A stretch of 64,000 nt of DNA from Lasiodiplodia sp. COLG20. Its lineage: Eukaryota > Ascomycota > Dothideomycetes > Botryosphaeriales > Botryosphaeriaceae. The notes below the pieces were generated by a model, which saw nothing but the letters and a program-made list of their open reading frames with translations, was not told where the DNA came from and did not search any database. Positions 11,397-21,099 of the stretch are shown in pieces. The DNA lies in assembly GCA_009801085.1 (NCBI GenBank), contig VNWV01000001.1:7998001-8062000 (forward strand), in the 5' to 3' direction. Made by a program: the position numbers and the translations under genes. Every line of letters begins with the position of its first letter. Position 1 is the first letter of the stretch.

Positions 11397-12538
11397 GCTT
11401 GGGTTTAGTGAGCAGCGAGATAGCGATAGACGTATTGTTGTGGAAGACACGACGTCGCATTCGACCGAGATAGCCGGTTGAGAGGGATCCCCGCATGGCC
11501 AATCGACGAACACCCGAGGAGCTTGCGGACGCCATCTGTCGTCATCATTTCAAGGGTCTCGTGGCTAGACGCAGGAGAAACGTGGGGAACACCGCGGGGC
11601 AGCGCGCTAAAACTTCATTGGAGGGTAAACATAGCACGAATACGGATGCAAAACACCACATTGCGTGCGCTTGCAGAAGGTTAAGTAATAACCTTCCGCC
11701 GCTTCCGAGGTGGAGTCCAACTTAATCGTTACGTATCCGCCCACTGATCGTTCTTAGGTGGCCGGCGATTCTCCCATAAAAGTGCGGAATATCTTTCCTG
11801 TGCCGGAGTCCTCAAGAACAGCACAGGCGATGTTTGCCAAGCTCGTCGCACAAGTGCTGAAAACCGAAGTAATCGTAGGACGGATACGAATGTGGTCGGT
11901 CGATCGGGATCGGCGAGGCGGACATGACGAATTCAATAAGGTTTCGCATTTCCCTAAAGCTCTAGTACTGTGTAGACGGTCACCCATATGGACTTTTGTA
12001 AAGATGCATCCGGGATTTAGTCTTGACATGGCTGAATGGAAGCCGTCGCTTGCTGGATTCTAATAGCGTGGAACCATTGCCTCACATGATGGCGATTCGC
12101 ACTGAGCTTGGACCGTGTCAGGCCGCACTAGAGCTCCACCCAGGCAGAGTTCGCAGGTGTTACGTTCGAACGGTACTGCCAGCTCATTGCTGCGCTGGCT
12201 AGCGAATGCACAGGAGGACTGACCATGGCCGTGGAGAAGGCCCTCACCAGGGGAACTGCTTTTGACTGGCTGGTGGTGCGCTGCAAGCTGCGCAGCCGAG
12301 GTCGCTCCGTTGATAAGGGAACTGCAACCATGGATCCGCCGGCTGGCGGTCGAATGCAGTGCCCGAGCCGAAGCCTAGCTGCGCCAATCCGCAAGAGGTA
12401 CACCGCTTGCTCAGGAACACCTTTCTTTCGCGCCGACCAAACTTACTTGGGGCTGCTGCTCCCTTGCAACAGCTTCTCCGGCAATGCTCAACTCAGCCCA
12501 ATGAGCCCCGACATTTGCCGCCCGTACGCCGCGAGATC
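11397..12538. promoter_or_regulatory. Divergent intergenic region, 1.1 kb
   Basis: This spacer between the acyl-CoA synthetase and the large DPW-motif gene should hold both promoters. Open frames at 11754-12063 (both strands) and 12225-12656 show no family resemblance and several begin at non-ATG codons; I do not call them. Confidence 0.45.
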
Positions 12539-15500
12539 ATGGACGACTGGGGCGACCCATGGCAGGACGATGCGGCTCCGAAGCATCCCCCGGCCATCGA
12601 TGTGCACATCCTCGCCGACCGCCAAACCAAGGAACGCGTTGTTACACCCGTACTGAGCGGCTTCTTCGAGGACCAGCAGAAATGGAGCGAGCCCGATTCC
12701 CACGACGTGTGGGCTACTGCCCGCGACGAGCCTGTCGCGCCGCTGAAGCCTGCCGCGCCTGCTGACGCTCCGCTATGGGACGCGGAGGCTGACAACCATG
12801 GCCATTTCCACGAAGACACGCCCGCGCCGACGCAGACGCAGGCCGCCACCGTCGAAGCCGAGACCCCGCCGCCCGCGGAAGAAGCAACGAGCGACGCGTC
12901 CTCTGAGCACTCGTTTCACGAAACCACACTTGAGGAGTTTGAAGAATCAGGGGCAGCGCCCGTTACTCCCACGACTCACGAAATTGATTCCTCGGATTCT
13001 GGCACCACCATCGGGCCCGACGGCGGTGCCTACGCCGCCCTCGACCCTTCCACTCCGCCTGCAACCAGACCGCACTCCGACGAGTTTGAGAGCGGCCTCT
13101 CTACCCGCCCTTCGACCTCGCCCTCGGAAGCCAGCCACGGCGATGGCCTGTCCGATTCTACAAGAACCTCCTTCGAAGACGATGTCGGGCCGCAGAGCGT
13201 GACCGCGACCGGTGAATTGGGACACCATAAGGCCGCTGGGGAGACACAGACCGCAGAGGAGCCCGAGGGTGAAGCCGAGATCGACCATCAGGCTACTACA
13301 GTCGCTGCAGAGGACAGCACCACCAAGGATGCACCCAATGAAGCATCCGAAGAGACCGATGACGAGACAAACGAGATTACGATTGAGAACGAACATGAAG
13401 ACCGAGTCGAAGACTCACATGAAGACCAAGCCGAAGACTCACATGACGACCAAGTCGAAGACGCACACGAAGACCCAATTGAAGACCGAGTCGAAGATGC
13501 ACATGTCGAAGACTCGCATCAAGACGGCCTAGAAGAAGACGCATTCGATGATGATGACTTTGGCGACTTTGAAGAAGAGGGGGACGACGTCCTCGAAGAC
13601 GAAACTACCAACAACATTGAGAGCCCTGTCGATGCTGAACCTTCGTCGCCGAACAGTGGGTCCAACTCAGCGCAGGACCTGAGTGAATATGTTCCAAGTA
13701 GCCCAAAGCCGTTCGTCAAAGCCGATTTTACGCCCGATCTGAGCCTCGTTGGCCAGTTATTCCCAGCTACTGGTAATAACAAGGAGCTACAAGAGGTGGA
13801 CGACTCTCCCATCAAGCCGACGAACGCCCGGAAGGCTTGGTATCGCCTCACTCGTCTTGAAACACTGCATGAGGTTGGAAGCGGGAAAGACCATGACAAC
13901 TACGTCCGTGTAGGTTGGCAAGGCTCCACCGTTCGTGCCGAAACCAACCAGGTCGTAGCACGATGGGCGTCCGAAGACCGCATCAACGGGCGCACACTGC
14001 TTGGCGGGAAATCTGGCGCCATGTTTGGTTGGGATTCGCCCAAGTTCTCTCCAGCCTCAAGCGTGTTCTCCTTCCACTCCCACAAACGCAATGCCTCCGC
14101 TGCAACCACGCCTAAGAAGGCTGTTTTCGACTTGGAGGAGACGAAACAGAGACCTGCGTCTCTTGCAGTGCCTCCTCTGCGAAAACCTTCGATTTCGGCG
14201 GCCATCGATGTTCCCCAGTTCAGCTGGAGCAGCGCAGTGGACGAGCCGGACGAGCCTGCTGCGTCTTCGGCTCCACCGTCGAAAACGGCATTTGCTGACT
14301 CAAATGAGGGCAGCAATCCGTGGGGTGGCTCCTTTGCAGAGAAGGCGCCAGCTCAAGAGATCATGCCAATATCTGCACCGCCAGTGAAGGTATCGTTTGA
14401 TGAGAGAAAGAGCCCCTCAATAAGCAGAAGCTCCTTCGAGGACGCGGACGCTTGGAAGCCCGCAGCGCCTTCTTTTAGGGAGGAAAATTCCTGGGGGTCT
14501 GCAAAGGAATCTTTCGAAGAAGAGGACTCTTGGGAGCCCGCCAAGACAACGCTCGACGAAGCAGATGCATGGAGCGCTGCAAAGAAGTCTCTCGAGGAAA
14601 CGGATCCCTTCGAGCCCCCCAAAAGATCCCTCGAGGAAGCAGATGCTTGGAAATCAACGAGGAAGTCTCTCGATGAACCAGACGCTTCCTTACACAAGCC
14701 TTCACTCGACGAAAGCGATGCTTGGAAACCAGCGAGGACTTCTTCGGAGAAACCACCACCGTATGAGCTGCCACCGCAACCTCCTGTCGAAATTCCGGCC
14801 AACTGCAAACCAGTGAAGAACTCCCAAGACCAGATCATTGGTTGGAAGTTGGATCACGATGCTATCAAGAAAGCGGCAGCCGAGGAGAAGGCGGCAGCCC
14901 TGCAAACACTGCAGAAGTCGAGTCAGCCAAGGCCTCCGCATAATCGCGCAGTGTCGGATCCTAACATTCTTCATATCACATCGCCCTTTGAAAATCCGTT
15001 TGCTCCCCCAGAACCTGAAAAGGTCGAACCAACTCCGGACGAGAAAGACCAAGCGCAGTCTGGCGAGAAGAAAAAGAAGAAGAGGCTGAGCTGGCTCACC
15101 TTGCCTAAACGGAAGAAGAACAATGATCTCCATCATAAGAGGTCTGTGTCAACTTCTAGCTTTTTGGCGGTTTCAAATAGCACCGCCGTTCCACCTAAGA
15201 GCTCATCTTTACCGTCTTGGGAGAGTCCCTGGGCTAAAACGGCGTCAAAGTCCCCCTTGGCGAACGAGGTTCCCGGTCCAGACCCGGAGCCAGAAATAGC
15301 TCGTAAAGAACACGAGCCGGAGATCCCCCTTAGGAAACACGAGCCGAATCCGTGGGACAATGCTTTCGACAATGCTTGGGACGATGCCAGGCCATCTACT
15401 GCAAAATCAAACGCTCCCCACCGTGATTCTGCTTTGGCATCGAAACCGGAGTTGCCCGCCATTGACACTGCCGCTCGCCCTCTATCTCCTAAAGAGGTCG

Positions 15501-16609
15501 CCACTCCTACGCCAAAGCTGCCAGCTATCGATACAAACCCTGCGCCGCATAAGGCCGACAGTCCCGTCCACGAAGAAAAAAGCTGGGGTGGCATTGTTGA
15601 ATCGCCAATGGCGTCTCCTGCTATCATGTCTCCAGATGAGAACCCATGGGGCGATCCATGGAAGCCCGCGTCCGTAACTTTGTCCGTGGAGCCACCTTCA
15701 GCTTCGAAGCCAACTACTAAACTTGCGCCTCTCAATACCAGTGTCAAGCCTCAAGACCTCGACGATGATGACGACTGGGGCGAGATGGTTGAATCGCCCG
15801 CAGCATCTTCACCAGTGATTGCACCTTCTGCATCTGGACAATGGGGTCTTCCGCGTAGCATCTCGCCAATCGGCTCGCCCATTAGTAAGACCACCAGAGT
15901 TCATCCACCAAGCCCATTGGTGCCTGAACCTATCCGATCTGCCACAATGCCCATTTCGCCAACTGCGTCAGGCCTAGCATCTCCACCCCGCGTCAATCCA
16001 CCGAAGTCGACGACGGCTTGGCTCCCCAAGCCGACCAACCAACCACGACCACTCAGCCCTCTCAACCCGGCCCGCTCTTCCACCCTCCCCACCTCACCGT
16101 CTGTCAGCAGCTTACCATCGCTGTCGCCGTCGCCGGAGCAGAAGAGGGAAATTTCACGCCCGCCGCCTATCGACATTGTCGCTACTAACTCGGATCCGTG
16201 GGATTTCTCCATCTTTGATAAGCCTACGCCCACGTCTGCACGCGGCCGCACTGCCTCTAGCCCTCTTCCAAGCCCTCTCCCAAGCCCCGAACCTAGCTCA
16301 ACCGCTCCTACCATCACGTTTGATGCTATCCTAGGCGGTGCTACCCGCACCGACCGCGCAAGCTCTACCCCCATTACGTTTGACCAAATCCTGCAGCCTT
16401 CGCGCGACCCAACGGGTTCTGCTAGGACGTTTGATGACATTCTGGCTAAGCCTGGCCAGCTGTCACAGGCCAGCTCGCAGCAGGACCTCAGGGCTGCCGC
16501 CGCGGGTCAAACGCAGGCTGGCCCGGTGGGCGGTTGGGCTGAGCAGGATAAAGAGGCTGTGAAGAAGTTTGTGGGAGGACTACCAGATATGAGTTATATG
16601 CTTCGATGA
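12539..16609 (+). CDS. Large disordered acidic protein with DPW, FGDF and TFDxIL motifs; candidate clathrin-adaptor accessory factor
   Basis: A single exon encodes 1,356 residues starting MDDWGDPWQDD. The frame is open 60 codons further upstream, but those residues look like leader translation. Most of the protein is low-complexity and rich in Ser, Pro, Asp and Glu. It holds an acidic repeat tract at about residues 285-330 and a DDDFGDFEEEGDD motif near 340. A probably folded, Trp-containing block follows at about 430-500 (KAWYRLTRLETLHEV to GAMFGWDSP). Seven or more degenerate 13-residue repeats with core SLEEADAWK lie at 629-737, and a basic KKKKKRLSWLTLPKRKK stretch near 850. There are three GDPW/SDPW motifs and three TFDxIL copies at the C-terminus. 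DPW and acidic FxDF are known ligands of AP-2 and AP-1/GGA ear domains, so a trafficking role is inferred, not shown. I do not recognise a named family. Confidence 0.88.
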   Translation: MDDWGDPWQDDAAPKHPPAIDVHILADRQTKERVVTPVLSGFFEDQQKWSEPDSHDVWATARDEPVAPLKPAAPADAPLWDAEADNHGHFHEDTPAPTQTQAATVEAETPPPAEEATSDASSEHSFHETTLEEFEESGAAPVTPTTHEIDSSDSGTTIGPDGGAYAALDPSTPPATRPHSDEFESGLSTRPSTSPSEASHGDGLSDSTRTSFEDDVGPQSVTATGELGHHKAAGETQTAEEPEGEAEIDHQATTVAAEDSTTKDAPNEASEETDDETNEITIENEHEDRVEDSHEDQAEDSHDDQVEDAHEDPIEDRVEDAHVEDSHQDGLEEDAFDDDDFGDFEEEGDDVLEDETTNNIESPVDAEPSSPNSGSNSAQDLSEYVPSSPKPFVKADFTPDLSLVGQLFPATGNNKELQEVDDSPIKPTNARKAWYRLTRLETLHEVGSGKDHDNYVRVGWQGSTVRAETNQVVARWASEDRINGRTLLGGKSGAMFGWDSPKFSPASSVFSFHSHKRNASAATTPKKAVFDLEETKQRPASLAVPPLRKPSISAAIDVPQFSWSSAVDEPDEPAASSAPPSKTAFADSNEGSNPWGGSFAEKAPAQEIMPISAPPVKVSFDERKSPSISRSSFEDADAWKPAAPSFREENSWGSAKESFEEEDSWEPAKTTLDEADAWSAAKKSLEETDPFEPPKRSLEEADAWKSTRKSLDEPDASLHKPSLDESDAWKPARTSSEKPPPYELPPQPPVEIPANCKPVKNSQDQIIGWKLDHDAIKKAAAEEKAAALQTLQKSSQPRPPHNRAVSDPNILHITSPFENPFAPPEPEKVEPTPDEKDQAQSGEKKKKKRLSWLTLPKRKKNNDLHHKRSVSTSSFLAVSNSTAVPPKSSSLPSWESPWAKTASKSPLANEVPGPDPEPEIARKEHEPEIPLRKHEPNPWDNAFDNAWDDARPSTAKSNAPHRDSALASKPELPAIDTAARPLSPKEVATPTPKLPAIDTNPAPHKADSPVHEEKSWGGIVESPMASPAIMSPDENPWGDPWKPASVTLSVEPPSASKPTTKLAPLNTSVKPQDLDDDDDWGEMVESPAASSPVIAPSASGQWGLPRSISPIGSPISKTTRVHPPSPLVPEPIRSATMPISPTASGLASPPRVNPPKSTTAWLPKPTNQPRPLSPLNPARSSTLPTSPSVSSLPSLSPSPEQKREISRPPPIDIVATNSDPWDFSIFDKPTPTSARGRTASSPLPSPLPSPEPSSTAPTITFDAILGGATRTDRASSTPITFDQILQPSRDPTGSARTFDDILAKPGQLSQASSQQDLRAAAAGQTQAGPVGGWAEQDKEAVKKFVGGLPDMSYMLR
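13393..13530 (+). repeat. Short tandem acidic coding repeat (HEDQxEDS units)
   Basis: This stretch of the large disordered gene repeats an 18-24-bp unit coding for variants of EDSHEDQAEDSHDDQVEDAH. The unit is imperfect, and length variation between strains would be expected. Confidence 0.7.
14424..14749 (+). repeat. Degenerate 39-bp tandem coding repeat (SLEEADAWK units)
   Basis: At least seven units of about 13 codons follow the pattern S-[FL]-[ED]-E-x-D-x-[WF]-x-[PS]-[AP]-[KR]. Each is spaced regularly, with a Trp or Phe in an acidic-then-basic context, which suggests repeated ligand motifs for one partner. Confidence 0.75.
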
Positions 16610-17170
16610 GGCGTTCTCCTGTATTCATTTTAGTCTCTGCTCTGTACAGTAGGGATCAGGCGTTCGCATGGGTTTCGCAAAGCTTTGGCTTTGTCACGTT
16701 TCGTTCCTTGGGCATATTCGGCCTGCACACATATCTTCGGCGTTTTTACTCGCATCATGGTCGCCTTGAGTAAAACATACCCTTTACCCAGCGTTTTGTG
16801 GAAGAGCAGTAGTATCGTCTCTTGGATTTCTCTTTGGACAAGTGTCCACACAGCGAGTTTGAAGGGCGTGCGCATGTATGTGTACGAATAGTAACATCAT
16901 TTTCTTCCTTTCGTTTTGATCAAGAAGAAAAGCATCTTTTGTCGACAATTTCTTTCTTGTCTACACTCTGAATAATGTATAAGATGGACGTTCTTTTGAC
17001 AAAAACATGATCTGCACAAGCGAGGCTCTGTTACACGGTGGCCCCCATGCTCAGGCTGACACAGCTGTCATCAACGCCAGCGAAGTGGGGTCTGAGATTT
17101 CGCCAAGTCATCGTCATTCTGCAGCCGGGCTGCCTATTCCCATTTGCAGCCAATCCAGGAACCTGTTCTC
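16610..17170. other. Intergenic region, 560 bp
   Basis: This is the 3' flank of the disordered-protein gene and 5' flank of the HET gene, which lie in tandem. It is AT-rich around 16890-17000. No gene was seen. Confidence 0.45.
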
Positions 17171-19283
17171 ATGGATCGACTATATCGCCGTCCGCCTCAC
17201 TCATGCGAGTTCTGCCGGCGCATCATCCTCGATCACTTCGAGCTACCGCAGCACCGGGCTCGATCGAGCGCGAACCGAGAAACTTACCAAAGCAAAACCA
17301 GCATCTCGTACGAGCGACTTTCAGAGGGAGACGAGTGCGGCTGCCTGCTCTTCCGCAAGATCCTTTCAAAGGCATCTCTGACCAATTTGAAAACGGGCAT
17401 CACGGAGGCGCGCTCGGACGGGACGTTGCTGCTCAGCCTTGCCTTTAGGTTCAATTGGCGAGCAGACAAGAAGTACGACGGCGACTTGGACAGCTTTCAT
17501 TACAGATGGGACTGGGAGGGCGAAGGGTCGAGTGGAGATCACCTGAACGCTTGTGCAGTAGCAGGTAGGTTCGGGCAACAAGCCCATGCATTTATTTTGA
17601 CCCGCTTTCGATGACTGACATGTGCTAGGTAATATTGCTGCGAGGGATATCCTCTCTAGACCACTCGTCAAGCGCAGGAGAGAAGCCAATTTCCTCTGGG
17701 CGGAATGGCTGCTTCAGTGTGACCGCGAGCATGCACGTTGCGTGGTGGAAGCGGACGTCATGCCCGGGCGCCTGCTGTTTCTGGGCGCGAGCGCTTCTGA
17801 AGAAGAGCGCGCTTTCCGACTGGTCGATAGCGTACCTGGTGAAAAGCTCCAGTATGCTGCGCTAAGTTATTGCTGGGGAGGCGACCAGGCCTACAAAACC
17901 ACAAAAGGGAACCGACGAGCATATGAAGAAAACGGCATCCCGCACGACGCCCTGGCGCCGTTCAAGACCATCACCGACGCCATCTACGTCGCGCGGCTCC
18001 TCGGCCTGTCGTACCTCTGGATCGACTCCCTCTGCATCGTCCAGGATGACGACGAGGACAAGGGGCGCGAGATCGGCAAGATGCAGGATATCTACGCCGG
18101 GGCGTACGTGACCATCTCGGCCGCGTGCGCGGCGACGTGCAGAGACGGCTTCCTCGACTCGATGTCCGACGACAGCTCGCACGACGACTTCGAGATGGAC
18201 TACCCCTGCATCGACGGCTCCGTCGGCCCCATCTTCCTGACAAAGGACCAGATGACCTCAGACCGCGACCCCCAGCCCATCGACGCGCGCGCCTGGACCT
18301 TCCAGGAGTATTTTCTTTCCCCACGCGTCCTCGTCTTCGAGCGCCGCAAGGTCCGCTGGTCGTGCTTCACTGCCGTCCACGAGGACGGCGGCCACGACAA
18401 CGACTCGGGCTTCAAGCTGCTCAACTCGGAGAAGCTGACCCAGCTGAGCCTGGGCGAGCTCAACCAGGAATGGGCGTGGGCCGTCGAGCGCTTCGCGCGG
18501 CGATACTTGACTGTGCAGTCGGACAAGCTGCCCGCCATGGCTGGCGTCGCCGCGCGCTTCTCTTCTCGCTTCGGCGGCGGCGGATCGCGGTATTGCGCTG
18601 GAATATGGGAGGCGCGGCTGGCGCAGCAGCTGGCGTGGGATGCTTTGTGGGGAAATACGAGGAGCGTGAGGCAGCCGAGGCGCCTGCAACACGCCCCGAC
18701 GTGGTCTTGGGCGTCGATTGATGGCTATATCGTATTCGCTGGGCATGATGGCGGCACGGAGGTTCGAGGGTTGGAGTTCGAAGACTATGAGAGGACTCTC
18801 GTCTCGGAAGATGCGCCGTTTGGGGCTGTGTCGGCGGCGACGCTCGTTGTCAGGGCACGCGTGCAGCGTGCGACGTGGGAGTCGGGATCTTCGATTCGTC
18901 CGGATGCGAATTTGCGAGGATTCGATGGATACGAAGCGTCCTTTCGAGGCGATGTTAAAGATGAGGTGGAGTCCATCCAGGAGGAGAAGGGGGAACTTCG
19001 ATGTTTGGAGACGAGCACGTATCTGTGGACTAATGCTCGTGAAGAGACGTATTTGTTTAGCAAGGGCTTGGTCGTCGTGCCTGCGGGTAAGAAATCTTTC
19101 AAGCGTTTGGGGACGTTCGAGATCTCCTGTCCTATTGAGAGATGCCGTGAAGGTGGCAGCGCCAATCCGGACTTGGGCCTTGAGAATGAGTGCCAAACCT
19201 CGGAACGCCAGCAAGAAGAGCAATTTTGGATTGACAAATACTGGTTTGTGGATTGCAAGCCACATGTAGTTGAGCTGGTTTGA
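17171..19283 (+). CDS. Heterokaryon incompatibility (HET) domain protein
   Basis: This fungal HET-domain protein belongs to a family in which some members trigger cell death on non-self recognition; no specific trigger can be inferred here. Two exons, 17171-17564 and 17629-19283, join in phase 1 to 682 residues. The N-terminus carries a short Cys motif, HSCEFCRRI, common in these proteins. The HET domain starts near residue 200 with YAALSYCWGG, continues with YLWIDSLCIVQDDDEDKGRE and IYAGAYVTISAA, and closes with ARAWTFQEYFLSPRVLVF, so all core blocks are intact. The C-terminal third is variable and has no recognised domain. The start at 17171 (MDRLYRRP) is preferred; an in-frame TTG or CTG extension upstream is unlikely. 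Confidence 0.92.
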
Positions 19284-19792
19284 GAGGGCAGATCTAGGTT
19301 GGTGGTAGAATACTGTCAGGCTTCTTTCTAAGTTCTCTTCCTGTGGACCATCCTGTCCTTCCCCAAAGTCGAGTAGACCTCTCTACAAGAATGGATCCAT
19401 CTTCGCCTCAATCTGGTGGTAGAATAAGTACCAATCTCGCATGTCTTCCTTCCCCTTTCTGCTTCACCTTCTTCGATTCAATTCCTTCACGGCCATTACG
19501 TAGACTCGCCAACCTCGTCTTTAAGAAGCCTGTTGGCTCCTCGCCCTTCTTCTCAGCGTACAGTCTGGTAGGACACACATACCGTGGATCAGGCAACCCT
19601 TTCGCCGGCGCGTCCTTTTCCTCTTCCGTTAGCGGTCGAAATGCACTATTTCAAGCTCATCACGCTCCTTCAAATGCGGCGTGAGTACGATAATCCTTGT
19701 CTTCAGGCGTGTAGGGGATGATCAGTCTTATGGCCTAGGTCAGGCAACCCGCCCGATAGGCCACGGCAGTGCTCGATGCATGCTGAAACCTG

Positions 19793-20041
19793 TCACTGAT
19801 TCCACTGCTGCTGGTGCTGGTCATCGGCAATCGAGCTGTTCGCTCCTGTGCTCGTGCTACTGCTGTTACTATCTATAGATCCTATGAAAGTGACGTCGAG
19901 ACGCGCCGGGTGGGCGCAGGAGACCGGGATGATCTCGTCGTACAGCTTGTTGGTGAGGTCTTCGCAGTCGCGGCTGCTAAGATCGGACGTGTCGCAAGTG
20001 ACGTAGGCCTGGAAATTACAGCGGCCGGGGGATGAATTCAT
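19793..20041 (-). CDS. Candidate small Cys-containing protein or terminal exon, unknown function
   Basis: The minus-strand frame from 20041 codes for 82 residues beginning MNSSPGRCNFQAYVTCD and including a DLTNKLYDEIIPVSC segment. In its first 55 codons most third positions are C or G, as in the real genes here, and it has four cysteines. The frame stays open upstream to about 20220 without another ATG, so this could be the last exon of a gene whose start I cannot place. It matches no family I know. No signal peptide could be identified, so secretion is only a guess. Confidence 0.3.
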   Translation of the reverse strand: MNSSPGRCNFQAYVTCDTSDLSSRDCEDLTNKLYDEIIPVSCAHPARLDVTFIGSIDSNSSSTSTGANSSIADDQHQQQWNQ

Positions 20042-21042
20042 TGCCGCGAAAGCCGCTGGCCGCAGTACAGCTGCGCGCGCGGTCGGCTCCGCCCCAAGCC
20101 CACTGTTGGAGGTAGAGAGGATGATGCATGCACAGGGGGAGGCAAAGCCGTTGAAAAGCGGCGGGCCAGGGCTCGGGCGGCGGTGGGGTGGCGGGTTCCA
20201 TGGGCTGGGGCCCTTCGCCGGTGAGCATTTTCTTTATTTTTGCTGTCTTGCAGATACGCTGGAATACGGTGGTGGATGCGAATCCCTCCAACCTCCCCGC
20301 CGTACCTTTCTTCTGGGTTTCCGCCCCACTTTTATCGAACAACGCACCTTCCACAGTATGTAATAGAAAATTAGCATCTGACTTACATCCTACACTTCTC
20401 CTCTTTAGGAATTTCTTATTCTTCTTCGGATCTAATTATTTCTCTTTTTCTTTTAGATTAAATCCTGGTATTTCTCTTCCCTTCTCTCACGGTATCATTT
20501 CTTCTTCTATTTATTTTGTATAGACATGTGTTATAGATCCAATCTCGACATATGTAATATTTGTGAATGAATAGAAAGTGAAAGATGGCGCAGGCACCAG
20601 AGAAGAACGGGAAGCGACCAATCATGGTAGGAAATATGTTTAAGGCAAGTAGTTGACGATCATGCGCTTAGTCACCCAATAGAATCACTTGCCTGGCCGC
20701 CTCTTACACACCCGACTCGTCAACTGCCCTGTTCCTTTGACTTGATCCTGGAAATCCCCAAATGGCCAAGATCGACTTGCTGTGGGGGCGCGCTGAAGCG
20801 GCTATGCCTTGCTTGATGACGTGAGGCTAGATGAAGAGATCAATCTATTGGAGAGATTTTGAACTGATTGACCATCTCCTAGCACTGCGTTCAAGCTTCT
20901 CGGAGCCGCACTCGAACAGTGCTAGGCTGATCCCATCCCCAGTCTGCCTCGGAGGCATAACACTGCATCTTGGCTTGCGGCGAAGCACTGCGGTCGAATA
21001 TCAAGCCGACATGTTGTCAGAATCCTACGCCTAGTCAAAATG

Positions 21043-21050
21043 TATATAAG
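21043..21050 (+). promoter_or_regulatory. TATA box of the TAP-like hydrolase gene
   Basis: TATATAAG lies 50 bases upstream of the start codon at 21100, a usual TATA position if the 5' leader is short. Confidence 0.6.
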
Positions 21051-21099
21051 AGACAGACCTCAATGAACATAACGTTACTACATCATCTCAACATTGATC

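Larger units (their letters stand above)
19284..21099. other. Intergenic region, 1.8 kb
   Basis: This lies between the HET gene and the secreted hydrolase. Around 19793-20230 is a GC-rich block with coding character on the minus strand (described separately). From 20220 to 20530 composition switches to AT- and pyrimidine-rich DNA with stretches of C/T. The rest shows nothing recognisable until a TATA box at 21043. Confidence 0.5.

Noticed and set aside
11754..12063. Open frames on both strands in the acyl-CoA synthetase upstream region
   Set aside because: The plus frame starts at GTG and neither shows codon bias or similarity.
12359..12538. 60-codon upstream extension of the large disordered protein
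   Set aside because: The frame is open, but MDDWGDPWQDD at 12539 is the natural start, and the upstream residues look like translated leader.
18258..19265. 335-codon minus-strand open frame
   Set aside because: It is antisense to the HET gene; composition is Arg/Pro/Leu-rich without any motif.
20188..20523. 111-codon plus-strand frame with a hydrophobic start
   Set aside because: The second half is Phe/Ser/Leu-rich translation of a pyrimidine-rich tract and shows no coding bias.
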